Shown in pieces: positions 22,928 through 36,577 of a stretch of DNA of 64,000 bases. Both the position numbers and the translations under genes were made by a program. The DNA is from Filobasidium wieringae. Lineage: Eukaryota > Basidiomycota > Tremellomycetes > Filobasidiales > Filobasidiaceae. Location: the NCBI GenBank assembly GCA_001600055.1, contig BCIV01000009.1:838311-902310 (forward strand), in the 5' to 3' direction. Under the pieces are notes generated by a model. It ran no database searches, was not told the DNA's origin, and was given only the letters and a program-made list of their open reading frames with translations. How positions within the stretch are numbered: the first letter of the stretch is position 1; every line of letters starts with the position of its first letter.

Positions 22928-25185
22928 TCAGCGCAAGTCATATGGATCATCCGCATGCTGCGCTTGATATACTGTCTCCTGGGGGATAACCGGGGTTGCA
23001 TTGACGTTCAAGTTGGACATGCCAGATTGCAGATCAGCGTCGCTAGCTAAAACGTGTGGATTCGTAGGGGGAGCGACGTCGCTATGATACTCGGGAGGAC
23101 CAGAAATCGTGGAATTGGAATGTCTCTTGTCATTCTGCAAGGCAGCATGCTCTGCTTCACTCTCCTTCAGTGCTTGCAAGTATTGTTCATGTTCAAGCCT
23201 GGTGCTTTCGTCCATCTCGTTGATTCCGACTCCGCCCATGTCGATTCCAGAAATCGGGTAGGCATTGGTGTGTTCGATGGCAGCTGGTGTGTAACCAGTT
23301 TCTGGCCTTTCTGGTTCAGAATACTCTGATGCGCTTGATATGTTGGATTGGAATCGTTTCGGCAATGGGGGAGGCATGGCACGGGGGGCAGTGTGCGATG
23401 CAGATGACCGTCTTGAAATGACGCTTGCTTCAGGATCGTCATCGCCCACTTCTGGGTCAACCATGTCAGGGGTAGGAGGAAGTTTCAAAACTTCCTGGAA
23501 TGACGCAAGCCACACGCTCGTCAGTTTGAACGGAAGCAACATCCGTATGAAGGCGATGACTCACCCCTTCCTGCAAATCAAGCTGGTCGACTCCCTCTGG
23601 TACAACGATGTCGAGCCCATCGCCCTTCTCTCGTTGCGCCTTTCCAGTCTCTGAGTCCTTGAGTTGTTTCATCAAACCTGCAGCTTCGACCGGCATTCTA
23701 ACCTTTCCAGTCAACTGTAGATGTCAGGATAGAACAAGGTCAGCAAGCCACTCTAAACGCATAAGTGGCCTGTACATACAATGTCTTTTGCCTTAACTCC
23801 AGGCCAGTGATACATCGCTCCATTTTCCTCGAATCTCTCTACAGGAAAATCTTGCATCAGTATTTACCGCAACATAAGAACCGCCAGCGAGGCTTACCAA
23901 CGAAGATCTGGCCTAATATACTGACTCCGGCATACAGACCTCGACTTTTCACATAACTGAAAACAGGAGCTCTCTCTTTACCAACTTCTGCCACAGCTCC
24001 TGCTCCAAACTGGGATGGAGGACGGTTAGCGACTGGTCGCTTCAAAACGGAAAATGTAGACGCTTACAGGACCGGCAACTACCCCGATGTCGGTTCCGAG
24101 AGTAGCTTTGTGAGTATAGAACGATTCTAAGGCTTTCTGGGTTCTTATGACGACTAGATCATCAGAAGACATAGGATGTCGGTTTAGTACTCCAGGAAAG
24201 AAAATATGTGACCTGGACGTACCGATAGCATCGAAGATATCTACTCCGTAGACTAATCCTGCAGCGTAATTGTTCGGACTGATCGAACTAGGAGGAGACC
24301 AAGCTACGGCCGAAGAATTCGGTTACTGATCTGATACGCAAGCTCTATACTGACCGAACTTACTTCCATCCGGCAGTCTAGCCACGACCATGCCAGTTCC
24401 GCTGCTGCCACCAAATGGAGCAATAGCTGTTCTCTAATCGATTCAATTTTTGATCAGATCAGGAATCGTTCTAGAACTCAACCGGAAAGCAAGCTTACAA
24501 AGTTTGTGTATATCGCTAGACCTACAGCTTGCTGGATAACCTCGGGTGGGATCTTACGTAAAACCTTGACTGGTTTCTTTTCTGTTCATCGAAAGTAGCT
24601 TGAGTTGTAGGTTCTGAAAGAGGTAGATACCGGACGTACTCTTGGTCGATGTGTTGTCCGGATCCGCTGCATCGACCGTCGTGGCTACACCATCAACTGT
24701 TATGACAATCGATCGTTTAAGCTTTCTCGATGTCAGAACGGAAAAACGGAGCTCGGAATACCTGTGAACGTGTGTAAAATTCGTTCGCATTTATCGAGTT
24801 CTTGCTGAAAATCCCCTACAAGTTCAGGTTGTCTAGTTAATTTGAATGCTCATCTCTACTTGAATTCACGATCGAAATCATACCAGTGGTGGGCCAGAAC
24901 CTCTCACTTCCAGCCTGCAATGGATACATCGCCTTATCAATAGCTGGTCTTCTCCGATGAGAGCAATGTTCTTGCTTCCTGACTTACTTTTTCTGCGTAG
25001 TCGTTCACTTTACCACCGATAGCGTCACTCCACTTCCATGACTTTTCGTAAGCCACCTTTCCGAAAGCTTTCCCTTTCGTTTTCAAGTTTGCTTTCCAAC
25101 CTGTAGCAGGGGCAGGCGTGTTTGCAGAAGACACTCGCGCTGGGTTACGTGGTGGGGCTGGAGGTGGTGGTGGGAAATCTGACAT
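22928..25185 (-). CDS. SYLF-domain protein, Ysc84/SH3YL1 type without SH3
   Basis: Twelve exons on the minus strand: 25185-24988, 24914-24884, 24815-24762, 24696-24640, 24581-24499, 24433-24364, 24303-24223, 24153-24068, 24009-23898, 23838-23780, 23714-23565, 23494-22928; total 515 residues. The SYLF (lipid- and actin-binding, endocytic) domain is clear: SERFWPTTGDFQQELDKCERIL, KIPPEVIQQAVGLAIYT, FGGSSGTGMVVARLPDG, WSPPSSI, NYAAGLVYGVDIFDAIVVI, LGTDIGVVAGPFGAGAVAEVG and YVKSRGLYAGVSI. In yeast Ysc84 this domain is followed by an SH3 domain; here the end is a Ser/Pro/Glu-rich tail finishing ADDPYDLR, with no SH3 pattern. The N terminus MSDFPPPPPAPPRNP is a proline run that could itself bind SH3 or profilin partners. 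Probable role is at cortical actin or membranes; that is inference from the family. Confidence 0.88.
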
Positions 25186-25455
25186 GGTAGGTGATCGGGG
25201 TGGAAGCTAGTCAAGATAGGGCGATTTTGCAATTACTTTGGGCGATGTATGCTAGAATACTAGGTGCAAGTGTATGATCGTAGGTCTTGAAAAAAGAAGT
25301 GATAGGTGTGAGATACTATGCAAAACGGCAATCGAATGACGAATGCAGCCAAAGGAGGCCGAGTTTCGGAAGCAAAGATCGGCCTTCCGTCGGGCAGAGC
25401 CGACCGGCTGCGGCACTCATTTGCAGCGCTGCGGGAAACCACCAGAGCTTGCACA

Positions 25456-25483
25456 GATACTAGATACTAGATACTAGATACTA
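25456..25483. repeat. Tandem repeat, four perfect GATACTA units
   Basis: Four exact head-to-tail copies of the heptamer GATACTA, followed by GA. It lies about 270 bp upstream of the SYLF gene start. A short microsatellite-like array, likely to vary in copy number between strains. Confidence 0.9.
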
Positions 25484-25760
25484 GAAGCGGTTACACATGG
25501 TGCGGTTAGAATGAGTAGTAGGATCACTGGTGTGTTATACTGGTCGTTTCGTCGTTTACTACTTTCTTGAGCCGCAGTGTCGGAATCATCGTTTTGGATT
25601 CATATACTTTTTTCCGTTCATGTAATGCTCGGATTTCAAGGCAAACTGACTGCTAGCTATTTGTCTAAACCGGTAGTATTCTTGGCTTCTACTATCATAC
25701 AAAGCTATGGATCAACCAAAAAACGCAAAGAAAGATCCTAAATTTCGGATAGACTAGTAC

Positions 25761-26084
25761 ATGTCCAGGTTATCCTTAGAAATCTGCAAGTGCTTGCTGG
25801 ATTCTCTATCCGACCAAGCCTGGAGCCGATGTCAAGCTCTTCGACTGACCGGAAGATACAATGCCGCGGTACATAGGTCTCCCGATATTGACTGGGGTGC
25901 TGATGTTTTCCGACAGATCGCTTCTAAGCAGCATAGAATGGCCAATTTCAGGTTTGTCGCGGAAGTGATACACCCAAGCATCGTTCTTGAGATGCCTTCT
26001 TTGCCATCGAGTGCCGGTCAGAGAAGAGGACGATCTCAAAGAAGCATCGCTGAACAAGCTCGCGGCCCTGCTTCCGGGAATTGA
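25761..26084 (+). CDS. Doubtful open frame of 107 codons
   Basis: Starts at an ATG and reads MSRLSLEICKCLLDSLSD, with a Ser/Arg-rich end. I recognise no family, and the region lies upstream of HAP3, where it could equally be promoter or 5' UTR. The composition (amphipathic start, WGADVFRQIA) is protein-like, but no splice partner or homologue is apparent. Reported only because the frame has a proper start and no other gene explains the space. Confidence 0.2.
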   Translation: MSRLSLEICKCLLDSLSDQAWSRCQALRLTGRYNAAVHRSPDIDWGADVFRQIASKQHRMANFRFVAEVIHPSIVLEMPSLPSSAGQRRGRSQRSIAEQARGPASGN

Positions 26085-26372
26085 TTTCTAATATCGCGCT
26101 GCGTTTCAGTTGTTTTCATCGGCCGAAGCCTGAAACATTTTGGATGACTATTCAACCGGACGCCGATCTGTCGTTTCTGCTTCCGACGGCTGGATGCGCG
26201 TCGCCGGGTACGATCTCTTTGGGAACTTTAGCAACTTGAACCGCCCGAATGCAAGCAATAAACTTCGAATGCTTGAACCATCATCATCAAGATCGTCGCA
26301 GATCGCTCAACATACTATCGATCAAGGATCGTAAACAGGAAGGCTCGCTAGATCTATCAAGCAATCTACAGG

Positions 26373-27510
26373 ATGTCTGCTTTAGCCGGTCCAGGACCGA
26401 CAACTTCTGCTTACCAGCAAGCTCAAAAACAATCGCTTCCTCCTTCGACGTCCTCGACGGTACCAGTCTCGACAACGAACCACGGGACAGCAGTCTTGGC
26501 TCCTCTAGGCGGAGTTGCCGATGCTCAGGTAGATACCGAGCCAAATACTTTTACGGAAGCTCAATTGGAGGAATTCAAGGAACAGGATCGTTATTTACCT
26601 GTTCGTAGTACACTGAGGAGAAAGACCGATCGGCGATAGGCTCACGGTTTTGGAAAATAGATCGCTAATGTAGGAAGAATAATGAAGAATGCCTTACCAT
26701 CGAATGCAAAGATTGCTAAAGAAGCAAAAGAATGTGTACAAGAATGTGTTTCAGAGTTCATCTCTTTCCTCGTTAGTCGTTTCCATCCCGTTCAACCAGT
26801 CCCCAGGGATTTGAACGTCTTTATGCTTTGTTCTGTTCCTCCTGTTAGTCATCAGAGGCTGCAGATAAGGTGTTAACAGACAAAAGAAAGACGATCAATG
26901 GGGAAGACATTTTATATGCAATGACTGCGCTCGGGTTTGATAATTATCAAGAGGCTGGGCGGGTTTATCTAGCCAAGTATAGAAACGTAGGTTCAGGTGA
27001 TCTGGAGTTTAATCGGCCTAGAACTATCAGTGCTGACTTGACTTGATTCGGTCCATTCTCTATCCAAAGTATATCAACGAACACCCGCATCGACCTTCAC
27101 ACCATGAAAGAACCGCCCCATCTTCTGCTCAAGCATCCAACCGGAATACGCCTCATCCAACATTACCTCCCTTAAACACTTCAATGAACACCGCCGAACC
27201 CTCCATGAATAGCGCAAGTTTCGGATCTGAATTTGGAGGCGCATTCAATGCGTTTGTGAATGGGGACGAGTTAGATGGGGATGAGGAAGACGGTGATGAT
27301 GGGATCGATGATGACGATCTTGAAGATGAGTTGGAGGATGATTCACCGATAGAAAAGACGAATGGGAAGAAGAACCAGGTTGCAGGGGGGAAGAAGACGG
27401 TCAAGAGGAAAGCGGGGGAGGGAGGTCCACCAGGCAAGAAGGCCAAAGTGAAAGGTGGCGCGGCAGCAGTGACAACAGGACCTGCGAAGAAGGGTCCGAA
27501 GAAGCCATAG
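26373..27510 (+). CDS. HAP3: CCAAT-binding factor subunit Hap3 / NF-YB
   Basis: Histone-fold subunit of the heterotrimeric CCAAT-binding complex. Exons 26373-26600, 26661-26771, 26849-26986 and 27070-27510 give 305 residues. The NF-YB core is unmistakable: [35 protein letters not shown], then [20 protein letters not shown] and [17 protein letters not shown]. The core is about residues 75-170. The N-terminal 70 residues are Ser/Thr/Pro-rich, and the C terminus is an acidic Asp/Glu stretch followed by a Lys-rich tail ending KKGPKKP, an arrangement I do not recall from yeast Hap3. The first donor is GTTCGT, weaker than the usual GTRAGT here. Partners (Hap2/NF-YA and Hap5/NF-YC) are not in the window. 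Known fungal roles are respiration, iron and carbon control. Confidence 0.94.
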
Positions 27511-28427
27511 GATAGACTTTGGTTGTTTCGTTGTCAGAGTTGAGGTAGTATTGACACGTTCATGATGGCATCGATGCATGGTTGCCTTCCTTACTGGTGC
27601 CTACCCCAGGCTGGCGGAAATTGGATCCAATTGTTAAAGTGGAAGATGAAGAAGAGTGGTGTCGACATTTGTCACTGACAATAAGAAGGACGTCGACCAG
27701 GTTCTTGGGAAGAAGCGTAAGAGTAAGACGAGCCGGGAGGAAAGAGAATGATTGTGTAACAGTTATTCGATTGCGATAGCAAAGTACAAGCATGACGCGA
27801 CATCGAAGGTAGCCAACCATAGCACTTGGACATAGTGTTGAAGTCACAGATCTCTCTCACGTACTCCTGAAATCTAATTATACTTCTCGCTAGGTTGCTT
27901 CCTAGATGATGTCGTCGGTAGATCTGCTCTCCGACGTTTGGTCGGTCAACTAGAACGAGAGACCAGTCTTGACCTGTTTTTGTCCAAAGAAAAGGCACTC
28001 AGGGCAATCCTTTTATCAAAAACGGCATACGAGACTTCCTCCTCCCGTCTGCTCGAACTCGTTCCATATTCTTCTGAAAGAGTCACTCAGCCTGACCTGG
28101 CGGAACTGGAGCATGCCGCTGTCTCAACAGTGCATCAGCAAGTGGGATGGGCTACGTGGACTGATCAAGAAGCAGAAGGCATGGTTCTCACGGAGACATA
28201 CATACTCATGAATTTGCAGCTGAAGTGGCTCGTGTCCTGTGATCCCAGGTTAAACCGTAACTCTGGCGCCAAGCGATGAAAGCGTTCGTTCGAAACGCAA
28301 ATGATTTGATCGTTACGGAAATTTCATCTGGCCGCTAGTCGGCTCGATCGTGAACAAGTGGGGTTATGTTTTTATCGAAATGCTTTGTATGTGTAAAGTT
28401 CGTCCTCTCCTTGTATCTCTAAGTCAT
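27511..28427. other. Intergenic region with unassigned open frames
   Basis: About 900 bp between the HAP3 stop and the BiP stop on the other strand, longer than most convergent gaps here. On the plus strand a frame ending at 28279 (from about 27840) has protein-like composition (SLDLFLSKEKALRAILLSK) but no ATG; an upstream frame near 27620-27750 ends in a lysine-rich tail (GKKRKSKTSREERE). They might be exons of one small unrecognised gene, with the terminal frame entered through an acceptor near 27904. I could not build a complete model, so no CDS is claimed. Confidence 0.3.
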
Positions 28428-31073
<2,646 letters not shown>

Positions 31074-31371
31074 CTTGTATGAGGGAAAAAGAGCTTTATT
31101 CTTGTTCCCTTGATGTAGCGTGAGTTCTCTTCTTTTGATGATCGCTAGTTGTGTTGAGCGATACCGAGTTAGTCCAGACTACTCTTCTTGTGGTTGTTGC
31201 TGGTTTTGTTTGCCACTGCCTGGTGGATAAGGAAGAGGGTGGGTGTGGTGGCTGAAGACTACAAGTCGAGTGGATATATGTGATTCCCTTTGAACGGTTG
31301 TGCCACGTCGCACCATTCACAGCTCGGTCTCGTTCATTCACGCGCTAAGTAATCGCTCGATACTGATTTGG

Positions 31372-31379
31372 TGACGTGG
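31372..31379 (+). promoter_or_regulatory. ATF6/XBP1-type UPR motif upstream of BiP
   Basis: TGACGTGG, the core of the metazoan UPR element, reads on the plus strand about 300 bp upstream of the BiP start codon (gene on minus). Fungal Hac1/Hxl1 factors are bZIPs that can bind related ACGT-cored sites. A second ACGTGG lies at 31393-31398 and CCACGTC near 31306. Function is inferred from motif and position only. Confidence 0.5.
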
Positions 31380-31397
31380 CATTCCCTTTCACACGTG

Positions 31398-31410
31398 GAA
31401 CCTTCTGGAA
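31398..31410 (+). promoter_or_regulatory. Perfect three-unit heat-shock element upstream of BiP
   Basis: GAACCTTCTGGAA: three alternating nGAAn units with exact spacing, the consensus binding site for trimeric Hsf1. It lies about 325 bp upstream of the BiP start codon and 20 bp from the UPR-type motif. Yeast KAR2 also has both a heat-shock element and a UPR element, so the pairing is biologically sensible. Confidence 0.65.
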
Positions 31411-31608
31411 TTTACCAAACTCTGACTTTCCCCTTCACCCATTCTGAGTCTTGCAAGTTCGCCAATCTCTGGTCAAGCTCGATCATTATCTGATATCACA
31501 TCGGGGTCGTAAGAGGTGTCGTTATACTAGTTTAATACAATATCGTCTCATCTACTCTAATTACTCTGAGTTCTACTCTATTCGTACTTTGTCGATTCTA
31601 TTTCATCA

Positions 31609-34261
31609 TCATTTCCCCGCTCCCACCTTCTTCTTGTTGTACCCCCCGAAGTCCTCTCTCGCGACTAACCAGAGCGCTGTCACTCCCACGACATCCTTCA
31701 CGTTCTCTTCAGTGAGAAGTACTTGCTCCATCTCCCCCTCTTTCGTCTTCATCGCAGCTCTCAAACCAGTTTCGATCGGTTCGAATTCCGTAGAGATCTT
31801 GATCTGAGCAATGACTCGAGGATGATGAGGAGCAGGGTATAGCGTAGCTACCACGATCCCATTATCCCTCGAGTTCTTTCTGGTAGGAGATCGGTTCCCC
31901 GAAGGTCTACCGGAACTGGCATTGAGGTTGAGAAGGGTAGGTCTTTTCCTTTCCTGTCCTGGTACGTAGACCCTACAGACCCAAGGAGTCTCTGAATCCT
32001 CCGGATCGCTTTCTTCCTCATCATGGTCCTTCCACCGATCGCCCAGGAAAGATCCCTTGAGGGAGAGACAAGGCGAAGCAGCTCTCTCGGGTAATGAGAT
32101 CATACTCGTCGGTCTCGAGCTATCCGACGAAGGCACCTCTAGCATATCCGCATGCAGGCTTCGGAATAGGTCCCCGTTGGTCGCCGACCCATTTCGAACG
32201 GGAAGGGGGACGATGGAATGTCGTTGTTGTCCCGCGTTCAGTTCTGCAACGGTCCTAGTCATCCGTCCTGCTTTCCCCTTGCCTCTAGCCCATTCGAAAA
32301 CGACCTCCCCCTCCCCTCCGAACCCCATCCCAGGTCCTCGCTGATCTTGAGGAGCAAACCTAGCCGCCCAGCCAGTCATGACTCCCCCCTCCGGTCCGCC
32401 CCCCTTCTCAGGTGCCCAACGTTTGACAGTAAAGCTATACCCCATCGGTCGGGTCAGACTCGCTTCTCCTAATCGCTCATTGGCAGAGGAAGAAACAGAC
32501 GGATAAAGTCCAAACGTATGATTGGCGTAAGCTTGATGATGTCCCGGTTGATTATGGTTGTTGATCCGGGTCGCAGTGGGCGATAAGGGTAATAACAACC
32601 TTTCCGCCGAATTACCTACGAAAGAGGTCCGAGCGGGAGAGATACAGCCATCAGGGACCGTATGCGGTCCCAAAGGTCCCGTAACCTTTGCTTTGTTTTC
32701 GGGTATCGTCCCGGGTTCCTTCTTCTTGAACAACTTTCCGAAAAACATCTTGGTCTTTCCACCGGGACTCTCCTCTTGTTTCCCTGTCCTCCCCGATTGA
32801 AGGACCGGTCCATCCTTCCTCACAGGTGCTCCAAGAACGGGAGGTTCTTCCTTCTCTGGAGAACCCGTGTCCGATCGGGTTTGATGCGGGGTCAGATGAG
32901 CTAGTCGATGATCCAACGCGTAAGGATGCCAGATCTCGGAAGGCTCGAGTGATCCTACTCCATGCACTTCCACGCCTCGTTTGAGGAACTGAGATCAATA
33001 TGGCTCGATCAGTTTCTATTTGAAGAGGGAATAACAAGCTGGAAATCGCTCGAAACTCACTTTAGCAATCTTCTCATCCGTCCCAGCATTCATCACGCTA
33101 GTTGTCATGACATTATGAACGTTCAAGTTGTAGACCGGTATGATCCTCTTCCCCTTCCTGCCTCTCCCTCCAGTCGAACTGATCCCAGAGATTCCAGAGA
33201 TACCAGAAACCCCGGAGATGGCGGAAACGTTACTAACAACCGAAGTCTGGGAAGCGACGGAAGAAGCTCTCGAGTTCCTCCGGATCGCTTTGATTCGGTT
33301 CTTCTCACTGTCACTGGAATGGATCTCGTTCGTGTGAGGTGTAAGGGTGTCATCACCTACTTCCTCCGTCCCGGTAGGGGAAGCGGTACGTGATCCTGAA
33401 CGACTCGTGCTTCGAGGTTCGGCGATGGTTATACTCGTCTTCCTTGCGGGGCTATCCCCCGTTTTGGTACTGGGCAAAGATCGAGGTGGGGAAGAAGTTT
33501 CACCCCCTTTGATGAGGTATGATTTCGAAGATGGGTTGGTCAGGATTGATGGAGAGGGGGGAGCTGAGGGTAAATGAGGTGATTCCAGTACGGGTAGAGT
33601 TCCGATGGTCGTTACCGAAGCGGTCGAGGCGCTCTGTTTTGTAAACCATTCAGAAATCAGAAAAGGGCACTACCGATAATGAAAAGACGGACAATACTCA
33701 CGCGTTCTTTCAGGGACTTTCGTCGTTCCCTCACACTATCCCCTTCAACATCCAGAACCATCTGAATCTGCAGATTCAACAGCCTCTTACTCCCACTAGT
33801 AGGCGGAGGTCTGACGATAACGAACGTCTATACATGCAATCGCATCAGTCTCTGACTACAAGCACAGTCTAGAAATCACAGCAAGAGGTACTCACAGAAT
33901 CCACTCCTCTCCTTCTTCTCCTTCTTCCAATCTCCCCCGTTACTCGAGTAGCCGGACTAGATGTTGGTTGAGAGACCCCATCAAGCGCAGCAAGATGAGG
34001 GAATGATACGGGTTTGGCTGGTTCGGCCTCGATCAAGCCTGGGGAATCTACTCTTGTCGTAGTGGGGAGCTCGGAATGGTCGACGGGGAGTGTAGAGGTA
34101 GGTGGAATGACCTCTCTTGCGTCCGTAGTTGGTTCAGAGACCTCGTCGGGGGAGATCTTTGCTTCCTCTGAACCAGAGGTGGGTGCAACAACGACAGGCG
34201 AGAGGGCCGAGTCGATAGAGCTTTGAATGGTTTGTGAGATCCTTGCGAAGAGGGTCGTCAT
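31609..34261 (-). CDS. Unrecognised 814-residue serine/proline-rich protein
   Basis: Four exons on the minus strand, 34261-33896, 33827-33702, 33633-33061 and 32988-31609, close in frame. I do not recognise the family. The N terminus (MTTLFARISQTIQSSIDSAL) is amphipathic. The middle is low complexity, including a repeat of GISGISGISS type and Ser/Arg-rich stretches. Ordered segments look conserved: RTFVIV-like TFVIVRPPPTSGSKRLLNLQIQM, IIPVYNLNVHNVMTTSVMNAGTDEKIAK, GYSFTVKRWAPEK, GEVVFEWARGK, ETPWVCRVYVPG, IVVATLYPAPHHPRVIAQIKI and the end VVGVTALWLVAREDFGGYNKKK. These read like buried beta strands separated by disordered linkers. No signal peptide or membrane helix is apparent. The clean frames and splice sites make the gene secure; function is unknown. 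It shares a 535-bp gap with the BiP start, downstream of this gene. Confidence 0.85.
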
Positions 34262-35873
34262 CTTTCCGTCTCGTTGTCAAGTTGTAGCAGTTGTGATACT
34301 GTTCCTTGTTTTGATCAGGATCTATTACTATATAGGTTGAGGTATGTTGGTAATAGTAGTGATTGCAACGATGTGTAGTGAAAGGTTCATTTCCTAGCTG
34401 ATCAAGGATTGAGGTATGATTGCGTATGAGATCCGGCTTGTGATTTGTGATATGTGAAACGTGTGATTGAAAATAGTGAGCCGACTATTCTGTCAGACTG
34501 TGGTGCGGTGTGATGGAAGGGGTGTGTGTGTGTGCGTGTATGGGACGAGATCGCTGTGTTTGATGATCGTTTGATCCTCGGTACCGCCTTTCACGCTTTG
34601 TTGATAATTCGCTCGTACGATTTCGAGGTCCTGCTCCTGGTCGAGCGAATGGAGGAATGGCTGGCTAAGGTATATCAATGAATGGCATGAGAGCTAAAAT
34701 GGGCATAGCGGATGATCGAAAGGTCGACGATAGCCGTTCCCTCTTTGGTAAGGAATGGGAGATCTAGCTTACTGATCATCCATTTGCTAAGAATTTACAA
34801 TTTACAACAATCGTCTCACTCGGATCTCTGCTCTCTACCAAACATTCCCTGCGGCGCCCTTCCTTCTGTCCGCCCCCGTTCATCCGCCGGAAAGCCGCGC
34901 GCGCCGGCTGTATTTTCGTGACCTCGATGGCCGCTAGCTCGAGGGATACTTGCCGACTTGGCAGACGATTCGTCACTCGCTCGTAGACCACTCTGCAACC
35001 TGCAACCTCCACGGGCAGTACGATACAACTCACATCCATGTGGACATGCTACAACTGCGGAAACTACGAACTCTCGTTTGATCTCTGCTACCCACCCAGT
35101 CGATAGCTTGGTCATCCACCTCGCCGTCATGCATGTCAGATTCACTTACCCAACCACATCCTATGAGCCTATGACTTCCTCACGATTACTCATACCATAC
35201 CACTTGACGCCTGGTGATTAGGAAGCAAAACACATGAAATTTTACATCCTCCTTCCCTGGTCGCTCCCTGTCTCCTCACAAGCTGACCACGCATAACAGC
35301 ATCCGTCCCGGGTACCCAAAATCGAAACAAAAAATCACGTGGGCCCGCTCGGTACCGGTCTTCTACCCATTCCCGATCGCGCGGCTGACAGGAAAACAAA
35401 AACAAGCACGGGCAGGAATGGCCGTTTCAGACCTCAGGATCGTGAAGCCGTGAAGCCGTGAATAACGGTCGACCAATGGGTAGAGACGGATTCGAGACGG
35501 GACGGACAGCTAGCCCGAGGTGGATGAGACGTCCATGTCCGTACGATGTCCGTATAAAGGTATTCGTTTCAAGGCCTGGATGGCACGGACTGAACTCGTT
35601 ATTCTCCTTAGGAATTCGAACGAAACTGTTGCTCTGTGACACTGCATGGATGACATAAGGGCATAGTTGAAGTAATAGGCGAGCAAGTAGAAGTCAGTAA
35701 ATAGTGCTTGATAAGAACGTCAAAGTACAAGGCGGTATCAGTCGATGTTGCGATTCGTCTCGCGAAACATTACGCATGCCGTATGCTCGGTTTTCTACTA
35801 CTGTCGAACGATATACAGATGAAGGTAGGAGACTAAATGATATGTAGATATCAAGCAGTCGGTCTTCGTCTTT
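34262..35873. other. Long non-coding gap
   Basis: About 1.6 kb, the longest stretch without a supported gene. It begins with the promoter of the gene starting at 34261. It has short direct repeats (GTGAAGCC twice at 35442-35457) and a GT-rich tract near 34525-34540. The open frames in it lack ATG starts and show no family pattern. I see no tRNA or other RNA gene. Confidence 0.45.
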
Positions 35874-36577
35874 TCATTTGAAGGACGTTCCGACTTTGAA
35901 CGTAAGAACTCTACAAGAAGCTTCTTTGCTGTTCGTCCCCGGCAAAACATGAATCTCGTTCAGGCCGATTGCCCATCTCTTCCCATCCTTTCCTTCCTGC
36001 AAGTAAAACTCAATTCGATCTCGAGCATAAGGGACGATCAGATTACCCGATAAAACTGTGAAGAGATTGTCTAACGCATCTCGACCGTCCCCGACTGGCG
36101 CGACCCAGCGCCCTGCGGTTCCCGTTTCATCATTTGCCCCCGAATAAACGTATTCTAGGTGAAACTTGTCCGCACGAGGATAATTTAAGATCTTCCAGCA
36201 ATGATGAGAACCCTAGGTCGAACGTCACAGCGAATATAGACGTAGGTCGACACGATCACATATAGATTACGTACCGTTGCGAACACATCTGACCATTCTT
36301 TACCCCCCATGCGCTCAGTAACTCCTTTACAGAGCTCGACCATTACCTCTTGCAAATAGTCACAAACAAATTCCGTCGCCTTGATGAAATGACGCGTGCG
36401 GAATTTGTCCACTTCGGAAGATTCGAGTGCGGTAAGAGATCGTTCGGCAATACTGCTTCCGAGGGAGGAATAACTCATTGAAGCCGCGCTTTCGTCGCTG
36501 GTGAACCAGGATCGTTCTACGCTGATCAAGGAATTCATGCTGCCCATCACGATGGAAGGCCTGAGACTGTGGTTCAT
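35874..36577 (-). CDS. Unrecognised 213-residue protein
   Basis: Two exons, 36577-36275 and 36212-35874, joined through a GTACGT donor and TAG acceptor, close exactly in frame. The second half has clear folded-protein character: GSHHCWKILNYPRADKF, HLEYVYSGANDETGTAGRW, DALDNLFTVLSGNLIVP, RIEFYLQEGKDGKRWAIGL, and RVLTFKVGTSFK, reading as alternating strands. The first half is helical: FRTRHFIKATEFVCDYLQEV. I do not recognise the family. Further upstream coding exons are possible, but the frame upstream of the ATG at 36577 meets a stop. No signal peptide or membrane helix. Confidence 0.7.

Larger units (their letters stand above)
25186..26372. other. Intergenic region upstream of the SYLF gene and HAP3
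   Basis: About 1.2 kb between divergent genes, expected to hold both promoters. It contains a short tandem repeat (25456-25483) and one ATG-started open frame (25761-26084) listed separately; otherwise I see nothing recognisable. Confidence 0.45.
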
